From Eubacterium sp. (GTDB lineage Bacteria; Bacillota; Clostridia; Lachnospirales; Lachnospiraceae), in contig JALERM010000045.1 in NCBI GenBank assembly GCA_022764165.1, forward strand, positions 25,552 through 89,551: DNA of 64,000 nucleotides, read 5' to 3'. The notes beneath the pieces are model-generated. The model worked only from the letters and a program-made list of their open reading frames with translations. It did not search any database and was not told the DNA's origin. The position numbers and the translations under genes are program-made. Each line of letters opens with the position of its first letter. The first letter of the stretch is position 1. This document shows positions 27,933 to 38,600 of the stretch, piece after piece.

Positions 27933-28714
27933 GTTTGGAAGCGGAAAGACTAATCAATCACGTTTATCAGATGGATTGCCTTGAACTGATGAAGCAGATG
28001 CCGGATGAAACAGTATCTATGATTCTCACAGATCCCCCTTATGGGATTTCTTACCAAAATCAGTTTACCAATCAGAGGCATCTGGTGCTGGAGGGCGATA
28101 GCGGAATCCCATATGAAAGGTTTGCAAGTGAGAGTTACCGTATTTTAAGGGGAAATTCCCATGCGTATTTCTTTACCCGTTATGATTGTTATCCATATCA
28201 TTATGAATGTTTAAAGCAGGCAGGATTTTCTGTGAAAAATTGTATGGTTATTGAGAAGGGGACTATCGGTGGTATTGGAGATTTGAAAGGCAGCTTTGCG
28301 AACAATGCAGAGTGGATCATTTTTTGCCAGAAAGGGCGGAGGGTTTTTAACCGAACTACGCTTCTTGAAAATAAGAAAAAAGAAGGCACTCAATTCCATA
28401 GAGGGCGTGAACCTAGTAAAAAATACAAGACGAGGTTTAACGCTTGCTGGTTTGGAGAAGAATATCCCAAATCTACCTATAATTCCATGTGGCAGAAGAA
28501 GAACCAGATATACCATCCTACGATAAAAAATGTGGAATGTTTGTCTTGGCTCATACAGATTTCTTCTTTGCCTGGGGAATTGATATTTGACGGGTTTATG
28601 GGAACCGGAAGTACGGCACTGGCGGCATTGCTTACTGGAAGAAATTATCTTGGAGCAGAAATTGATCCCGGATATTTCCAGATCATCGGAAAGCGTCTGC
28701 AACAGCAAATTTAA
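27929..28714 (+). CDS. DNA methyltransferase (N4/N6 class)
   Basis: LTDPPYGISYQNQ catalytic motif; FDGFMGTGSTALAALLTGRNYLGAEIDPGYFQ SAM motif. Confidence 0.93.
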   Translation: MSLEAERLINHVYQMDCLELMKQMPDETVSMILTDPPYGISYQNQFTNQRHLVLEGDSGIPYERFASESYRILRGNSHAYFFTRYDCYPYHYECLKQAGFSVKNCMVIEKGTIGGIGDLKGSFANNAEWIIFCQKGRRVFNRTTLLENKKKEGTQFHRGREPSKKYKTRFNACWFGEEYPKSTYNSMWQKKNQIYHPTIKNVECLSWLIQISSLPGELIFDGFMGTGSTALAALLTGRNYLGAEIDPGYFQIIGKRLQQQI

Positions 28715-28732
28715 CGGGAAAGGAAAAGCAAC

Positions 28733-29509
28733 ATGAGGAAATGGCTTGCGGGATTATTACTGATCTGTTCTATTGTACTACTCTCTATCAGTATTTACTC
28801 GTTGATGGGGATGTTCTTTCAGGAGAAAAAAGACGATTCACTACAGAAGCAGTTGGAAGAAATTTATGAAGATGGTGACAGGGCGCAGGAACCGGAGGGA
28901 GAATTACCTTCAGGGGAATCTGCGCCCTTTGTGGTGGATGAGGGGATTCTTGCCCTGCATGAAAAAAATCCGGATTGTATTGGGTGGCTGACTATCGAAG
29001 GAACCATGATTGATTATCCAGTCATGTACCATCCGGAGGAAGAAAATTATTATCTGCATCGGGATTTTAATGGTGAGTATTCCGCAAATGGCTGTTTGTT
29101 TCTATCAGAAAAATGTGATCCGGAAACCAGCGACAATCTCATTATCTATGGGCATCACATGAACAGCGGCAAGATGTTTGCGGCACTGGAAGGATATAAA
29201 CAACAGGCGTTTTGTGCGGAGCATCCGCTGATTCTCTTTAATACTCTGCATGGGAAAGAAACCTATCAGGTCATGGCGGCATTTAGCACTCCTGTTTATA
29301 CAGGGAATGATTTTGCATATTACACTTTTACCAAAGCGGAAAACGAGGGCGAGTATCAGGCTTTTATAAATGCAATTATGGAGCGTTCTTTTTATGACAC
29401 CGGGATTACGGCGGTTTATGGGGACAGGTTGCTGACGTTATCTACCTGTGAGTATTCGCAGAAAAACGGACGGATGGTTGTTGTGGCAAAACAAGTTAAA
29501 ACAAATTAG
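28733..29509 (+). CDS. srtB: Class B sortase
   Basis: N-terminal TM; IIYGHHMNSGKMF and TLSTCEYSQKNGRMVVVAK. Confidence 0.93.
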   Translation: MRKWLAGLLLICSIVLLSISIYSLMGMFFQEKKDDSLQKQLEEIYEDGDRAQEPEGELPSGESAPFVVDEGILALHEKNPDCIGWLTIEGTMIDYPVMYHPEEENYYLHRDFNGEYSANGCLFLSEKCDPETSDNLIIYGHHMNSGKMFAALEGYKQQAFCAEHPLILFNTLHGKETYQVMAAFSTPVYTGNDFAYYTFTKAENEGEYQAFINAIMERSFYDTGITAVYGDRLLTLSTCEYSQKNGRMVVVAKQVKTN

Positions 29510-29529
29510 TGGAAAGGATGGAATTTATT

Positions 29530-29814
29530 ATGGAGATTTATGTGTTGAATATCGGAGAAAAGGATTTACCCAAAGAGGGAAAAGAAATGTTGGATATGAA
29601 GAAAGATGGCGATGGAGAGGAAGTTTTTGGCTGCTTAATGGACGATATGCTGTATCTGGCAGCATTGGTTGATTTGCAGAGTGATCTTCTGCAGATTGCT
29701 GAATTAAGGGACGGTGTCTTGCCGGAAGGATTTGATGATTTTCCGGAATCCGTGAGAAAACTGGCAGATCAGACACTGGCAAAATGGGAGATTTATGCGC
29801 AGCCTGTGGTGTAA
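29530..29814 (+). CDS. Hypothetical protein, conjugation-module associated
   Basis: ORF in operon context; MEIYVLNIGEKDLPKEGKEMLDMKKDG. Confidence 0.6.
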   Translation: MEIYVLNIGEKDLPKEGKEMLDMKKDGDGEEVFGCLMDDMLYLAALVDLQSDLLQIAELRDGVLPEGFDDFPESVRKLADQTLAKWEIYAQPVV

Positions 29815-29832
29815 TGCAAAGAAACGAAGGGA

Positions 29833-32337
29833 TTGTTGACTATGCAGGAACATGAATATAAGGCAAGAGATAAAACTGTAAAGAAAATGAGCCGTGAAGG
29901 GCTAACAGAAGAAAATCTGCATAACCGTGAAACGGTCAGTATCAGCCAGAAAGAAAGGGAAGATATTACACTTCCCGCACGGGTGGAGGATTCGTTTAAT
30001 TTCCAGAATATCCGTAACCAGGGGGAAGATGGAAAACACCGCAGGCTGTATGATTCACGTGCTGACAGAACAGATTTCAGTGGAGAAACAGAGGAAAATG
30101 GTAAGCGAAAAAAGCCACCGCAGCGAACTGCCGATTTGGAAACAGATCAAAAGGTTTCCGAAGATGGGGAAGGGGTGGATTCTGCCAGAGGCGTGTCGGA
30201 ACATTCCGCACGAATGGAAGGCATACGGGGGCATCCGTCCGGGAGTGCCTATGCGGAGGCCGCCGCCGAGGTAAACCATAACTGGAAGAAAAAACAGGTG
30301 CAGGCATATTCCCGAAAACAAAGGGAAAAGCAGGCTGCAACGCAGCGGCGTGAAGGGGAGGCAGAGAAAGAAAATTCTCGTTTTCAGAGGAACCATCAGG
30401 CGGCAGAGCAGTCTATGGAAGGGTTTCGGGAAGAAATCAAGGAAAAAGCAAAGCGTGAGCAGTTACATAAGGAACAGCGGAAGAAAGTTTCTCGTTTAGC
30501 GTTTGGTGATGAAAATGACGGTATGGTGCGTGGCGCCGGCATGGGTATTTCAAAAAGGGTAATTTCAGCAGCGGCAGGTTCTGCCGCTGTTTATCTTCAC
30601 GGAAAAGGGCATGAAGCGGAAGAAGATAACGCTGCGGTTGAAGGTTCCCACAGGGCAGAACTGATGGCAGAAAATGCTTTGCGCCATGCTATGAACAGAA
30701 CGAACCGGGGAGTTAGAAAAAGAAGTTCCAGATGGCAGGAAAATCCTGCGGATGCTGTGACAAAAGGAAGGCTGCAGTTTGAAGCGGTACAGGAAGCCGC
30801 AAAAAGTACCGGACGGCAGGCAGCAGAAATGGAGCAGGCAAAAAAGAGTGCTATCCGGCGTTTCTGGCAGAAGCAAAGATATAAGAAAGCGTACCAGGCA
30901 GCGAAGAATGGTGAAAAAACAGCAGCGGAGACAATGCAGATCACACAGACCGTCTTTGCAAAGGCGAAAAGGGCGGCGGCAGCGGTCATCGGGCGGAATA
31001 AAGGAATATTTGGCGCATTGGCGGCAATGGTGCTGCTCTTTGTATTGATTGCCACAAGTCTGTCAAGCTGCAGTGCATCCCTTCAGGGTGCCACTTCCAG
31101 TATTGCGGGGACAACTTATGCCAGTACGGATGAGGATATTTATGCGGTAGAAAATGCGTATGCAGCGTTAGAAGATGCCTTAAACAGTCAGATTAACAGT
31201 ATAGAGTCCCGCCATTCCGGTTACGACGAATACCGTTATCAGGTGGATGAAATTTCCCATAATCCGTACCAGCTTATTTCTTATTTTACAGCAAAATACG
31301 GGGAGTTTACCTATGGGCAGGTAAAAGACGAGGTGGAAGAAATCTTCCGGCAGCAATACAGCATTTCTACGGAAAGTACAAGGGAGACCGTTACAGAAAC
31401 AAAAACAGTGCGTGTCGGAGAATCTTTGGGGCAGGTTGTAACCAGCGGATATTGTAGCTGTGCAATCTGTTGTGGCGTATGGGCAGGAGGCCCGACTGCG
31501 AGCGGCGTATATCCGACAGCAAACCATACCATTGCGGTAGATGCAAACAATCCATTCGTACCGATGGGAACTAAGGTTGTGATGAATGGTGTGGAGTATG
31601 TGGTAGAGGATACGGGAGCCTTTGCACAATATGGCGTACAGTTTGATGTTTATTACGATGCTCATGCGTCTGCATTAGCACATGGACACCAGACCTGGGA
31701 AGCATATATAGCTGATGACAACGGAAGTCAGGAAGTGGAAGTAACCAGCACGAGGGAAGTAAACCGCCTGGATGTAACCATGACAAATCATAACCTTGAT
31801 GCCGTGCTTCGCAGCAGGATGGATGAAAATGAGGAAAAAAGGTATGACCTTTATAACACCACCTATGGAAACCGCAATTACCTGTTTGACGTAAATACGC
31901 TGCCAGGTGGAGGAGCCGGAGGTTTTGGATATGACATTCCGGCAGAGGCGTTGTCAGATCAGAAGTTTGCAAATATGATCCGGGAAGCGGAGAAATATCT
32001 TGGTTATCCCTATGTATGGGGCGGAGCTTCACCTTCTACCAGCTTTGACTGTTCCGGTTTTGTGAGTTGGGTAATCAATAACTGTGGAAATGGATGGAAT
32101 GTGGGAAGGCAGACAGCGGATGGACTGCGGTCATGCTGTGCTTATATATCTCCATCAGAGGCAAAACCGGGAGATTTAGTCTTTTTCCAGGGTACTTACA
32201 ATACGTCAGGAGCAAGCCATGTGGGAATTTATGTTGGCAATAACATGATGATTCATTGCGGAAATCCCATCCAGTATACGAGCATTGCATCGTCTTACTG
32301 GCAGGAACATTTTATGGCGTTTGGCAGGATTCATTAG
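29833..32337 (+). CDS. Cell-wall hydrolase with 3D domain and NlpC/P60 domain (CD1108-like)
   Basis: 3D: TSGYCSCAICCG...PMGTKVVMNGVEYVVEDTG; NlpC/P60: GYPYVWGGASPSTSFDCSGFVSWV...HVGIYVGNNMMIHCG. Confidence 0.9.
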   Translation: MLTMQEHEYKARDKTVKKMSREGLTEENLHNRETVSISQKEREDITLPARVEDSFNFQNIRNQGEDGKHRRLYDSRADRTDFSGETEENGKRKKPPQRTADLETDQKVSEDGEGVDSARGVSEHSARMEGIRGHPSGSAYAEAAAEVNHNWKKKQVQAYSRKQREKQAATQRREGEAEKENSRFQRNHQAAEQSMEGFREEIKEKAKREQLHKEQRKKVSRLAFGDENDGMVRGAGMGISKRVISAAAGSAAVYLHGKGHEAEEDNAAVEGSHRAELMAENALRHAMNRTNRGVRKRSSRWQENPADAVTKGRLQFEAVQEAAKSTGRQAAEMEQAKKSAIRRFWQKQRYKKAYQAAKNGEKTAAETMQITQTVFAKAKRAAAAVIGRNKGIFGALAAMVLLFVLIATSLSSCSASLQGATSSIAGTTYASTDEDIYAVENAYAALEDALNSQINSIESRHSGYDEYRYQVDEISHNPYQLISYFTAKYGEFTYGQVKDEVEEIFRQQYSISTESTRETVTETKTVRVGESLGQVVTSGYCSCAICCGVWAGGPTASGVYPTANHTIAVDANNPFVPMGTKVVMNGVEYVVEDTGAFAQYGVQFDVYYDAHASALAHGHQTWEAYIADDNGSQEVEVTSTREVNRLDVTMTNHNLDAVLRSRMDENEEKRYDLYNTTYGNRNYLFDVNTLPGGGAGGFGYDIPAEALSDQKFANMIREAEKYLGYPYVWGGASPSTSFDCSGFVSWVINNCGNGWNVGRQTADGLRSCCAYISPSEAKPGDLVFFQGTYNTSGASHVGIYVGNNMMIHCGNPIQYTSIASSYWQEHFMAFGRIH

Positions 32338-32339
32338 AA

Positions 32340-32687
32340 ATGGAGGCAGAAGCATTGAGTAAAAAATTAAATCGGGTTTTGGATGAGATTCAGAAAACCG
32401 AGGAAAAGATTGCGGTATGGCAGGAACATCTGCGGGAATTGAATACACTTCGGGAACAGCTTGAAAATCAGGAGATTATTAAATCTATCCGCTCTATGAA
32501 ACTGGACAGCCGCAGGATGTTGGAATTTTTAGAGGGTATCCAAAGCGGAACCGTTTCTATCCGGTGTGCAGAGGAAGAAGATCACAATACTGTAACGGAG
32601 AACGATATGAAAGATACGTCAGGACAAATACAGATGCAGGAAGAAAGGGCATCAGAAAGTGAGGACAGGAGTAATGAAGAAACTTAA
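32340..32687 (+). CDS. DUF4315 family protein
   Basis: Coiled-coil LSKKLNRVLDEIQKTEEKIAVWQEHLREL; operon position. Confidence 0.8.
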   Translation: MEAEALSKKLNRVLDEIQKTEEKIAVWQEHLRELNTLREQLENQEIIKSIRSMKLDSRRMLEFLEGIQSGTVSIRCAEEEDHNTVTENDMKDTSGQIQMQEERASESEDRSNEET

Positions 32688-33354
32688 AAAGTGGCTGGCA
32701 TTGTTTGTAATGGCGGCGGGGATTGTGTCTTCCGCCAATGTGACAGCATTTGCCTATGCGGAGGAACCTGCGCAGACTGAACCTGTGGAGGCGGCTTCGG
32801 AGATGGAACCGACAGTTCTGGAGGAAAATGTGCAGGAAACAGAAGCAACACCTTTCTCGGTTCCGGGAAATGGACAGGTTGTGGATGATAAAACCAATGA
32901 TGATACAAAGGAGTTTTTAACCATTCAGACAAAGAATGGAAATACATTTTTCCTTGTGTTAGACCGTTCCAGTAACACAGAAAATGTCTACATGCTTTCC
33001 ATGATCGATGAGAATGACCTTGCGGAGTTTATCGAAAATACTTCGGAAATGAATGTGGAAACGGAGGCAGAAGCGGCGCAGGTTGTTATTCCGGAATCAG
33101 AAACCATACCTGAAGAAACAGAGGTGGAAACAGAGAAAGAGCAGGAAAAGGAGAAAGCCGGCGTAAGCACAGGCGTCCTTCTGGCGGCATTGCTTCTGCT
33201 GGCAGGCGGCATTGGCGGCTTCTATTATCTGAAGGTTGTAAAACCGAAAAAGGCGGAAGAAGCTGCGGATGAAGAAGATTTAGAGTTTTATGATGGCGGG
33301 GCGTACATCAATGAAGATACAGATGAGGATTCGGAAAGTGAGGATGGGGAATAA
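32674..33354 (+). CDS. DUF4366 domain-containing membrane protein
   Basis: Signal peptide, NTFFLVLDRSSNTENVYMLSMIDENDL, C-terminal TM. Confidence 0.85.
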   Translation: MKKLKKWLALFVMAAGIVSSANVTAFAYAEEPAQTEPVEAASEMEPTVLEENVQETEATPFSVPGNGQVVDDKTNDDTKEFLTIQTKNGNTFFLVLDRSSNTENVYMLSMIDENDLAEFIENTSEMNVETEAEAAQVVIPESETIPEETEVETEKEQEKEKAGVSTGVLLAALLLLAGGIGGFYYLKVVKPKKAEEAADEEDLEFYDGGAYINEDTDEDSESEDGE

Positions 33355-33399
33355 GTCCTGCGGTGCAATTTGAAAACCATGTGACAATATATAGGAAGG

Positions 33400-33427
33400 G
33401 CAGCCAGTATAACTTGGCTGCTTTTCC
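33400..33427 (+). terminator. Intrinsic terminator
   Basis: GCAGCCA/TGGCTGC followed by TTTT. Confidence 0.7.
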
Positions 33428-33465
33428 TTTGTTGAGGCAGGAGATCTGTCGGAAAGGAGATTGTT

Positions 33466-35568
33466 TTGTATTTAGTATTAGGTGAGAAGCCGAGTGTGGC
33501 GCAGGCACTGGCAAAGGTGTTAGGTGCTAAGAAACGAAAGGATGGCTATTTTGAGGGGAATGGATGGCTTGTAAGCTGGTGTTTGGGGCATTTGGCGGAA
33601 TATGTATCGCCGGAGGCATATGATGAACGGTATCAGAAATGGGAGTTTTCTGACCTTCCGATTTTTCCGGAGGCATGGCAGCTTGCCATAGCGAAGGATA
33701 AAAAAGAACAGTTTCATGTGTTGAAAAAACTGCTCAACCGTGATGATGTGGAGTATGTAGTCAATGGATGTGACGCAGGGCGTGAAGGCGAGCTGATCTT
33801 TAAGAGAGTCTATGACTTGTCTGGGAGCCATCTTCCGGTCAAACGGCTGTGGATCAGTTCAATGGAGGATGCTGCCATTCGGGAAGGGTTTGCCCATTTG
33901 AAAGACGGTGCCGAGTATAAAAATCTTTGTGAAGCGTCGATTTGCAGAGCAAAGGCGGATTGGTTAATCGGCATGAACGCTACCAGGGCATTTACTACAA
34001 AATATTATAAGCGTCTGGTAGTAGGACGTGTGCAGACACCCACGCTTGCGATGCTGGTGGAAAGAGACAGCCAGATTAATCATTTCCAAAAGGAAGCATA
34101 TTATAACGTGCATTTGGATTGCAACGGTCTGGAAGTAATAAAAGAAAAGATTTTTGATAAAGCAGAAGCAGACAGATTAAAGGATGCCTGTAACGGGGCA
34201 TCCGCTGTGGTGGAAAAAACTGTGTCAACAGAAAAAACAGTCAATCCACCAAAACTATATGATCTGACAACATTGCAAAGGGAAAGTAACCGTTATTATG
34301 GTTATACGGCGAAGGAGACATTAGATTTTACACAGAGTTTATATGAAAAAAAGCTGGTTACATATCCGAGAACGGACAGCCAGTATCTTACAGAGGATAT
34401 GGAACAGACGGCGGAACAGGTCATCCGTATGGTGTGCGGGAAATTCGGTTATGGTTCGTCCGTATATCCGTCAAAACCAAATGTAAAACGTGTCATGGAT
34501 AATAAAAGAGTATCCGATCATCATGCCATTATCCCTACGGCAGAGTTGGAAAGCTGCGAGATAGGGGAACTTTCCAAAGGTGAACGGGATATATTACTTT
34601 TGATTTCCACACGTTTGCTCTGCGCAACGGGACCAAAACACCTTTATGTAGAATCTGTAGTTTCCATATCATGTGCCGATGAGATATTTACAGCAAAAGG
34701 AAAAGTAATCAAAGAAATCGGCTGGAAAGCTATTGAAGCAGCGTTTTGTCAGGCGCAGGGAGGAAGAAATCGTAAGGCTGTGGATAAAGAATTAGTGGCG
34801 ATTCCTTTTGTGGCGGAAGGCAATGTTATTGACAGCGTAACGGCAGGAGTGACAGAGCATTTCACGACACCACCCAAACCATACAGTGAAGATACACTTT
34901 TGTCTGCAATGGAGACTGCCGGGAATAAAGAATTTGACGAAGATACGGAAAAGAAAGGACTTGGCACTCCGGCAACGAGGGCAAGCATTATAGAAAAGCT
35001 GGTTTCTTCCGGTTATGCGCTGCGTAAGGGTAAGCAGATAGTTCCTACCAGCGATGGAGCCGATCTGATCGCTGTGCTTCCAGAATATTTGAAATCCGCA
35101 GCCATGACAGCGGAATGGGAAAACAAATTGCTTTTGATGGAAAAGGGACAGCTTGAAGGCAGTGGGTTCATGCAGGGAATCACGGATTTGATTGACCGGA
35201 TGCTTTTGGAGTGCAGTACCATATCTGGAGAGGAACAGAATCGTTTTCATCCGAGGGAAGAAATCGGGAAGTGTCCGTTGTGTGGCAGTCCGGTTTATGA
35301 GGGAAAGAAAAATTTTTATTGTTCCAACCGGGATTGCTCCTTTTCTCTGTGGAAAGAGAACCGCTATCTTTCTGGTATGAGGAAACAGGTAGATAAGCAC
35401 ATGGCAAAGGAATTGCTGCAGCAGGGACGTACCCATGTGGATGATCTGTATTCGCAGAAAAAAGGAAAGACGTTTGCGGCGGATTTGCTTCTTGAGATGC
35501 AGGATGGCCGTGCTAACTTTAAGCTGGAATTTCCCAAAAAGAAAGGAAGTAAAAAGAAATACAAATAA
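33466..35568 (+). CDS. topB: DNA topoisomerase III (type IA)
   Basis: TTG start; LGEKPSVAQALAKVLG, GCDAGREGELIF, YPRTDSQYL, zinc-finger CPLCGSPVYEGKKNFYCSNRDC. Confidence 0.95.
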   Translation: MYLVLGEKPSVAQALAKVLGAKKRKDGYFEGNGWLVSWCLGHLAEYVSPEAYDERYQKWEFSDLPIFPEAWQLAIAKDKKEQFHVLKKLLNRDDVEYVVNGCDAGREGELIFKRVYDLSGSHLPVKRLWISSMEDAAIREGFAHLKDGAEYKNLCEASICRAKADWLIGMNATRAFTTKYYKRLVVGRVQTPTLAMLVERDSQINHFQKEAYYNVHLDCNGLEVIKEKIFDKAEADRLKDACNGASAVVEKTVSTEKTVNPPKLYDLTTLQRESNRYYGYTAKETLDFTQSLYEKKLVTYPRTDSQYLTEDMEQTAEQVIRMVCGKFGYGSSVYPSKPNVKRVMDNKRVSDHHAIIPTAELESCEIGELSKGERDILLLISTRLLCATGPKHLYVESVVSISCADEIFTAKGKVIKEIGWKAIEAAFCQAQGGRNRKAVDKELVAIPFVAEGNVIDSVTAGVTEHFTTPPKPYSEDTLLSAMETAGNKEFDEDTEKKGLGTPATRASIIEKLVSSGYALRKGKQIVPTSDGADLIAVLPEYLKSAAMTAEWENKLLLMEKGQLEGSGFMQGITDLIDRMLLECSTISGEEQNRFHPREEIGKCPLCGSPVYEGKKNFYCSNRDCSFSLWKENRYLSGMRKQVDKHMAKELLQQGRTHVDDLYSQKKGKTFAADLLLEMQDGRANFKLEFPKKKGSKKKYK

Positions 35569-35574
35569 AAAATC

Positions 35575-35594
35575 TCCCCGCATGTAGCGGGGAG
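35575..35594 (+). terminator. Hairpin after topB
   Basis: CTCCCCGC atgta GCGGGGAG. Confidence 0.6.
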
Positions 35595-35661
35595 TGCTAC
35601 CTTATATCAGTGAAAAACTGAGTTATGGATTCATAGATTTGAAAAGAGTGGAGGTTTTATC

Positions 35662-38600
35662 ATGGCAAAATTAAATGATATTCGGATGCTTGCCGGGTAT
35701 GAAGCGAAAGAAGTTGCCGGATCACCGCAGGACTGGATGCGTTATCTGGATACAGCGTCAAGGCTGTACCGTTATCCTTTTTCCGATACACTCTTGATTC
35801 ACGCACAGCGTCCGGATGCTATTGCCTGTGCGGAACTGGAGGTTTGGAATGAGAAGATGCTGCGGTGGGTAAATCGTGGCGCAAAGGGAATCGCCCTGAT
35901 TGACGATACAGGGCCGAGAACGAGGCTGCGTTATGTATTTGACATTTCCGATACCCATATGGTTCGTGGCGGGAGGACGCCTTATCTTTGGAAGCTGCAG
36001 GAACAGCAAAAGGACAGGCTTCTTGACCATCTGGCGGACACCTATGGGCTTGAGGGGGAAAACGCCATAGACCTGCAGTCTGCTTTAATGGCAGTTGCGG
36101 CAGAGATGACGGAAGAAAATCTGAATGAAGCAATGGAAGGATTAGAGTATGAACTGGACGGCACATTTTTAGAGGGGTTGGATGCGGATACAATCCGGGT
36201 AGAGTTCCGGAACCTGTTAATGAACAGTGCGTTCTATTCCCTTTCCAGCCGTTGTGGACTTGATCCGATGGAATATCTGGAGGAAGCAGATTTCTTTGGA
36301 ATCACGGATTTCAATTCCCTTTCTGTTCTGACTTTTTTAGGAAATGCCACAAGCCAGTTGGTGGAGCCGGTACTGCGTGACATTGGCCGGACAGTCCGGA
36401 GGATAGAACTGGAAGAAATACAAAATGAAGCGCAGAATATGGTTGAAAATTCTTCATCCATCGGTTATAATCAATTTAACACGTTAATTCGTGAAAGTGA
36501 AAATATAGAAGGAGGAAAAGAAGATGGAACTGACATATCATCGCAAGGGAGATTACCTGTTTCCGAACCTGACCATAGAGAACGAGGAAGTGACCATAGG
36601 GAAGTACGGGATGCTGCGGAGGACATTTCTGAAGGAGAACAGGAAGAATTGGTATCAGAGCATGTTGCTGAGCGGGAAACTGAACAGACATCTGATGGAG
36701 ATAGAGAAGGCAGCGCAGGAGAGGATGGAAATCCTGATGGATGGACTGCTTACGACATATCCGGCACCGGACAAAGAAGTGGATCAGATAAAGTGGACAG
36801 CGCACATGAATATGCTGAGGGAGATGGCGGAGGAAACCATCTTGACGGAATTGGTGTACAGTTAAGTGAGGATATAACAGAACAGGATTTGAGTAGAGCA
36901 GAGGAAGAAACCGCCTCTGCTTTATCTTTGCCCGATTTGCCTACGGTAAAACAGCAAATACGTTCCATAGAGGAACGGCAGGCGGCCCTTTATGCCGGAG
37001 AGATCGCTATCCCACCGGAAGTGGTGGATGAGGTACTGAGAAAAGGTGGGAATAAGAGACACAGCCATCTTCGTATTATTTACAACTTTATGATTGAGCA
37101 ATCACCGGAGGAATATACTGAGTTTGTACGCCGAGAATATGGTACAGGTGGAATCGGGCTTACGATTGGAGGGAATGAATACTCTGTCTGGTATGATGAA
37201 CTTGGGATGCAGATTGCGGTGGGACATACTGTAAATGACAGGCTTCTGGATAAGGCATTTTTATCATGGGAGGAAGTGGCCGGACGGATTCATCAGCTTT
37301 TAAAGCAGGGAGAATATGCCCCGCAGGTGGTTCTGGATGCGGCAAGTGAGAACGCTGTAAAGGAACACGCACAGGCGCTTGCGTATATGCACGGGGATAT
37401 GGCGGAAGGCGTGGCAGAAATTGTTTTTGGGGAAGAAAATGATTTCGGATATGTTTATCCTAAGAAAACAGACCAGATAGAAAAGCTGATTGTACAGCCG
37501 GAATATCTGGCGGATCTGAACGAACGTCTGGAAGGTCTGGCGGAAGCCTATGCGGAGGATAAAAGTATTATGCGGTTCAACCATTACCGTCCGGACAAGA
37601 TACTGGCGCAGTTCAGGAAATTTGCAAAGGAGGCGGTGCCGTATCAGGCAAGGGATGGGTTTTTATGGGAAGAACATCAGGTGTTTATTACGCAGGATGA
37701 AATTGATGCGTTTCTTGCCGGCGGCGGCCCCTATTCTGACGGGCGGCTTTCCACCTATGCTTTTTTTATTCAGGATAAAAGTGAAAAAGAAAAGGCAGAT
37801 TTTTTAAAACAGAGGTATGGTATTGGAGGGAGCAGCCATGCTCTTTCCGGTGCGGATAATTCCCATGCCGATTATAGTGGAAAAGGTCTGAAACTGGAAA
37901 GGGGGAGCTACGGCAATCCGGATGCCACAGTTTTGTTGAAATGGCCAAAGGTGGCAAAGCGTGTCCAGTTTTTGATTGAGAACGATAAATATTTAAAAGC
38001 CGGTGATTTTTCTCGGATGCCTGTGTATGAGCGGGAACAGATGGCACTTCGTATCATCCGGTTTTATAATCATCTTCCGGATGAGATCGAGCGTCCCTTT
38101 GAGGAAGATTTTTTTAATGAAAACGCAAGAAAAACATTGCCTGTTCTTTTAGAAAATCCGGAGACTGCGGAGAAATTAGTGGCGCAGATGGACGCTGCGC
38201 TTGCTTCCTTGCCTTTGGATTTTGAGGATTATGAAAATCGGGTAGAGATACTATCAACCATCCATCAGTATATAGAGGGGACTTATACGATTTTCCCTGA
38301 GCAGAAGAAAGAGGTTCAAATTGAGGGCAGTGCGAGACAGTTGTCCTTGTTTGATTTTTGGGATACGGGGACGGAGACACCTGTAAAAGTAGAAAAGCCT
38401 ATAGAAAAAACAGCAGAGTCAGAGAATGATGCAAAAGGAGAAAAGCTAACGCCGGAAAATGAGGCGGAAAGTGAAGAAACATATGTAGAAGAAGGCCAGA
38501 AGATGGTTCTGGAGACAACCGAAGCAGAGGAGAATTTGCCTGATCGGGAACCAGAACAGTCAGAAAAAGAACTGGATTCCAATCACTATGAGGAAATCGA

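Noticed and set aside
34792-35583. 263-aa minus-strand ORF opposite topB
   Set aside because: Antisense to well-conserved topoisomerase motifs; sequence is low-quality and not protein-like.
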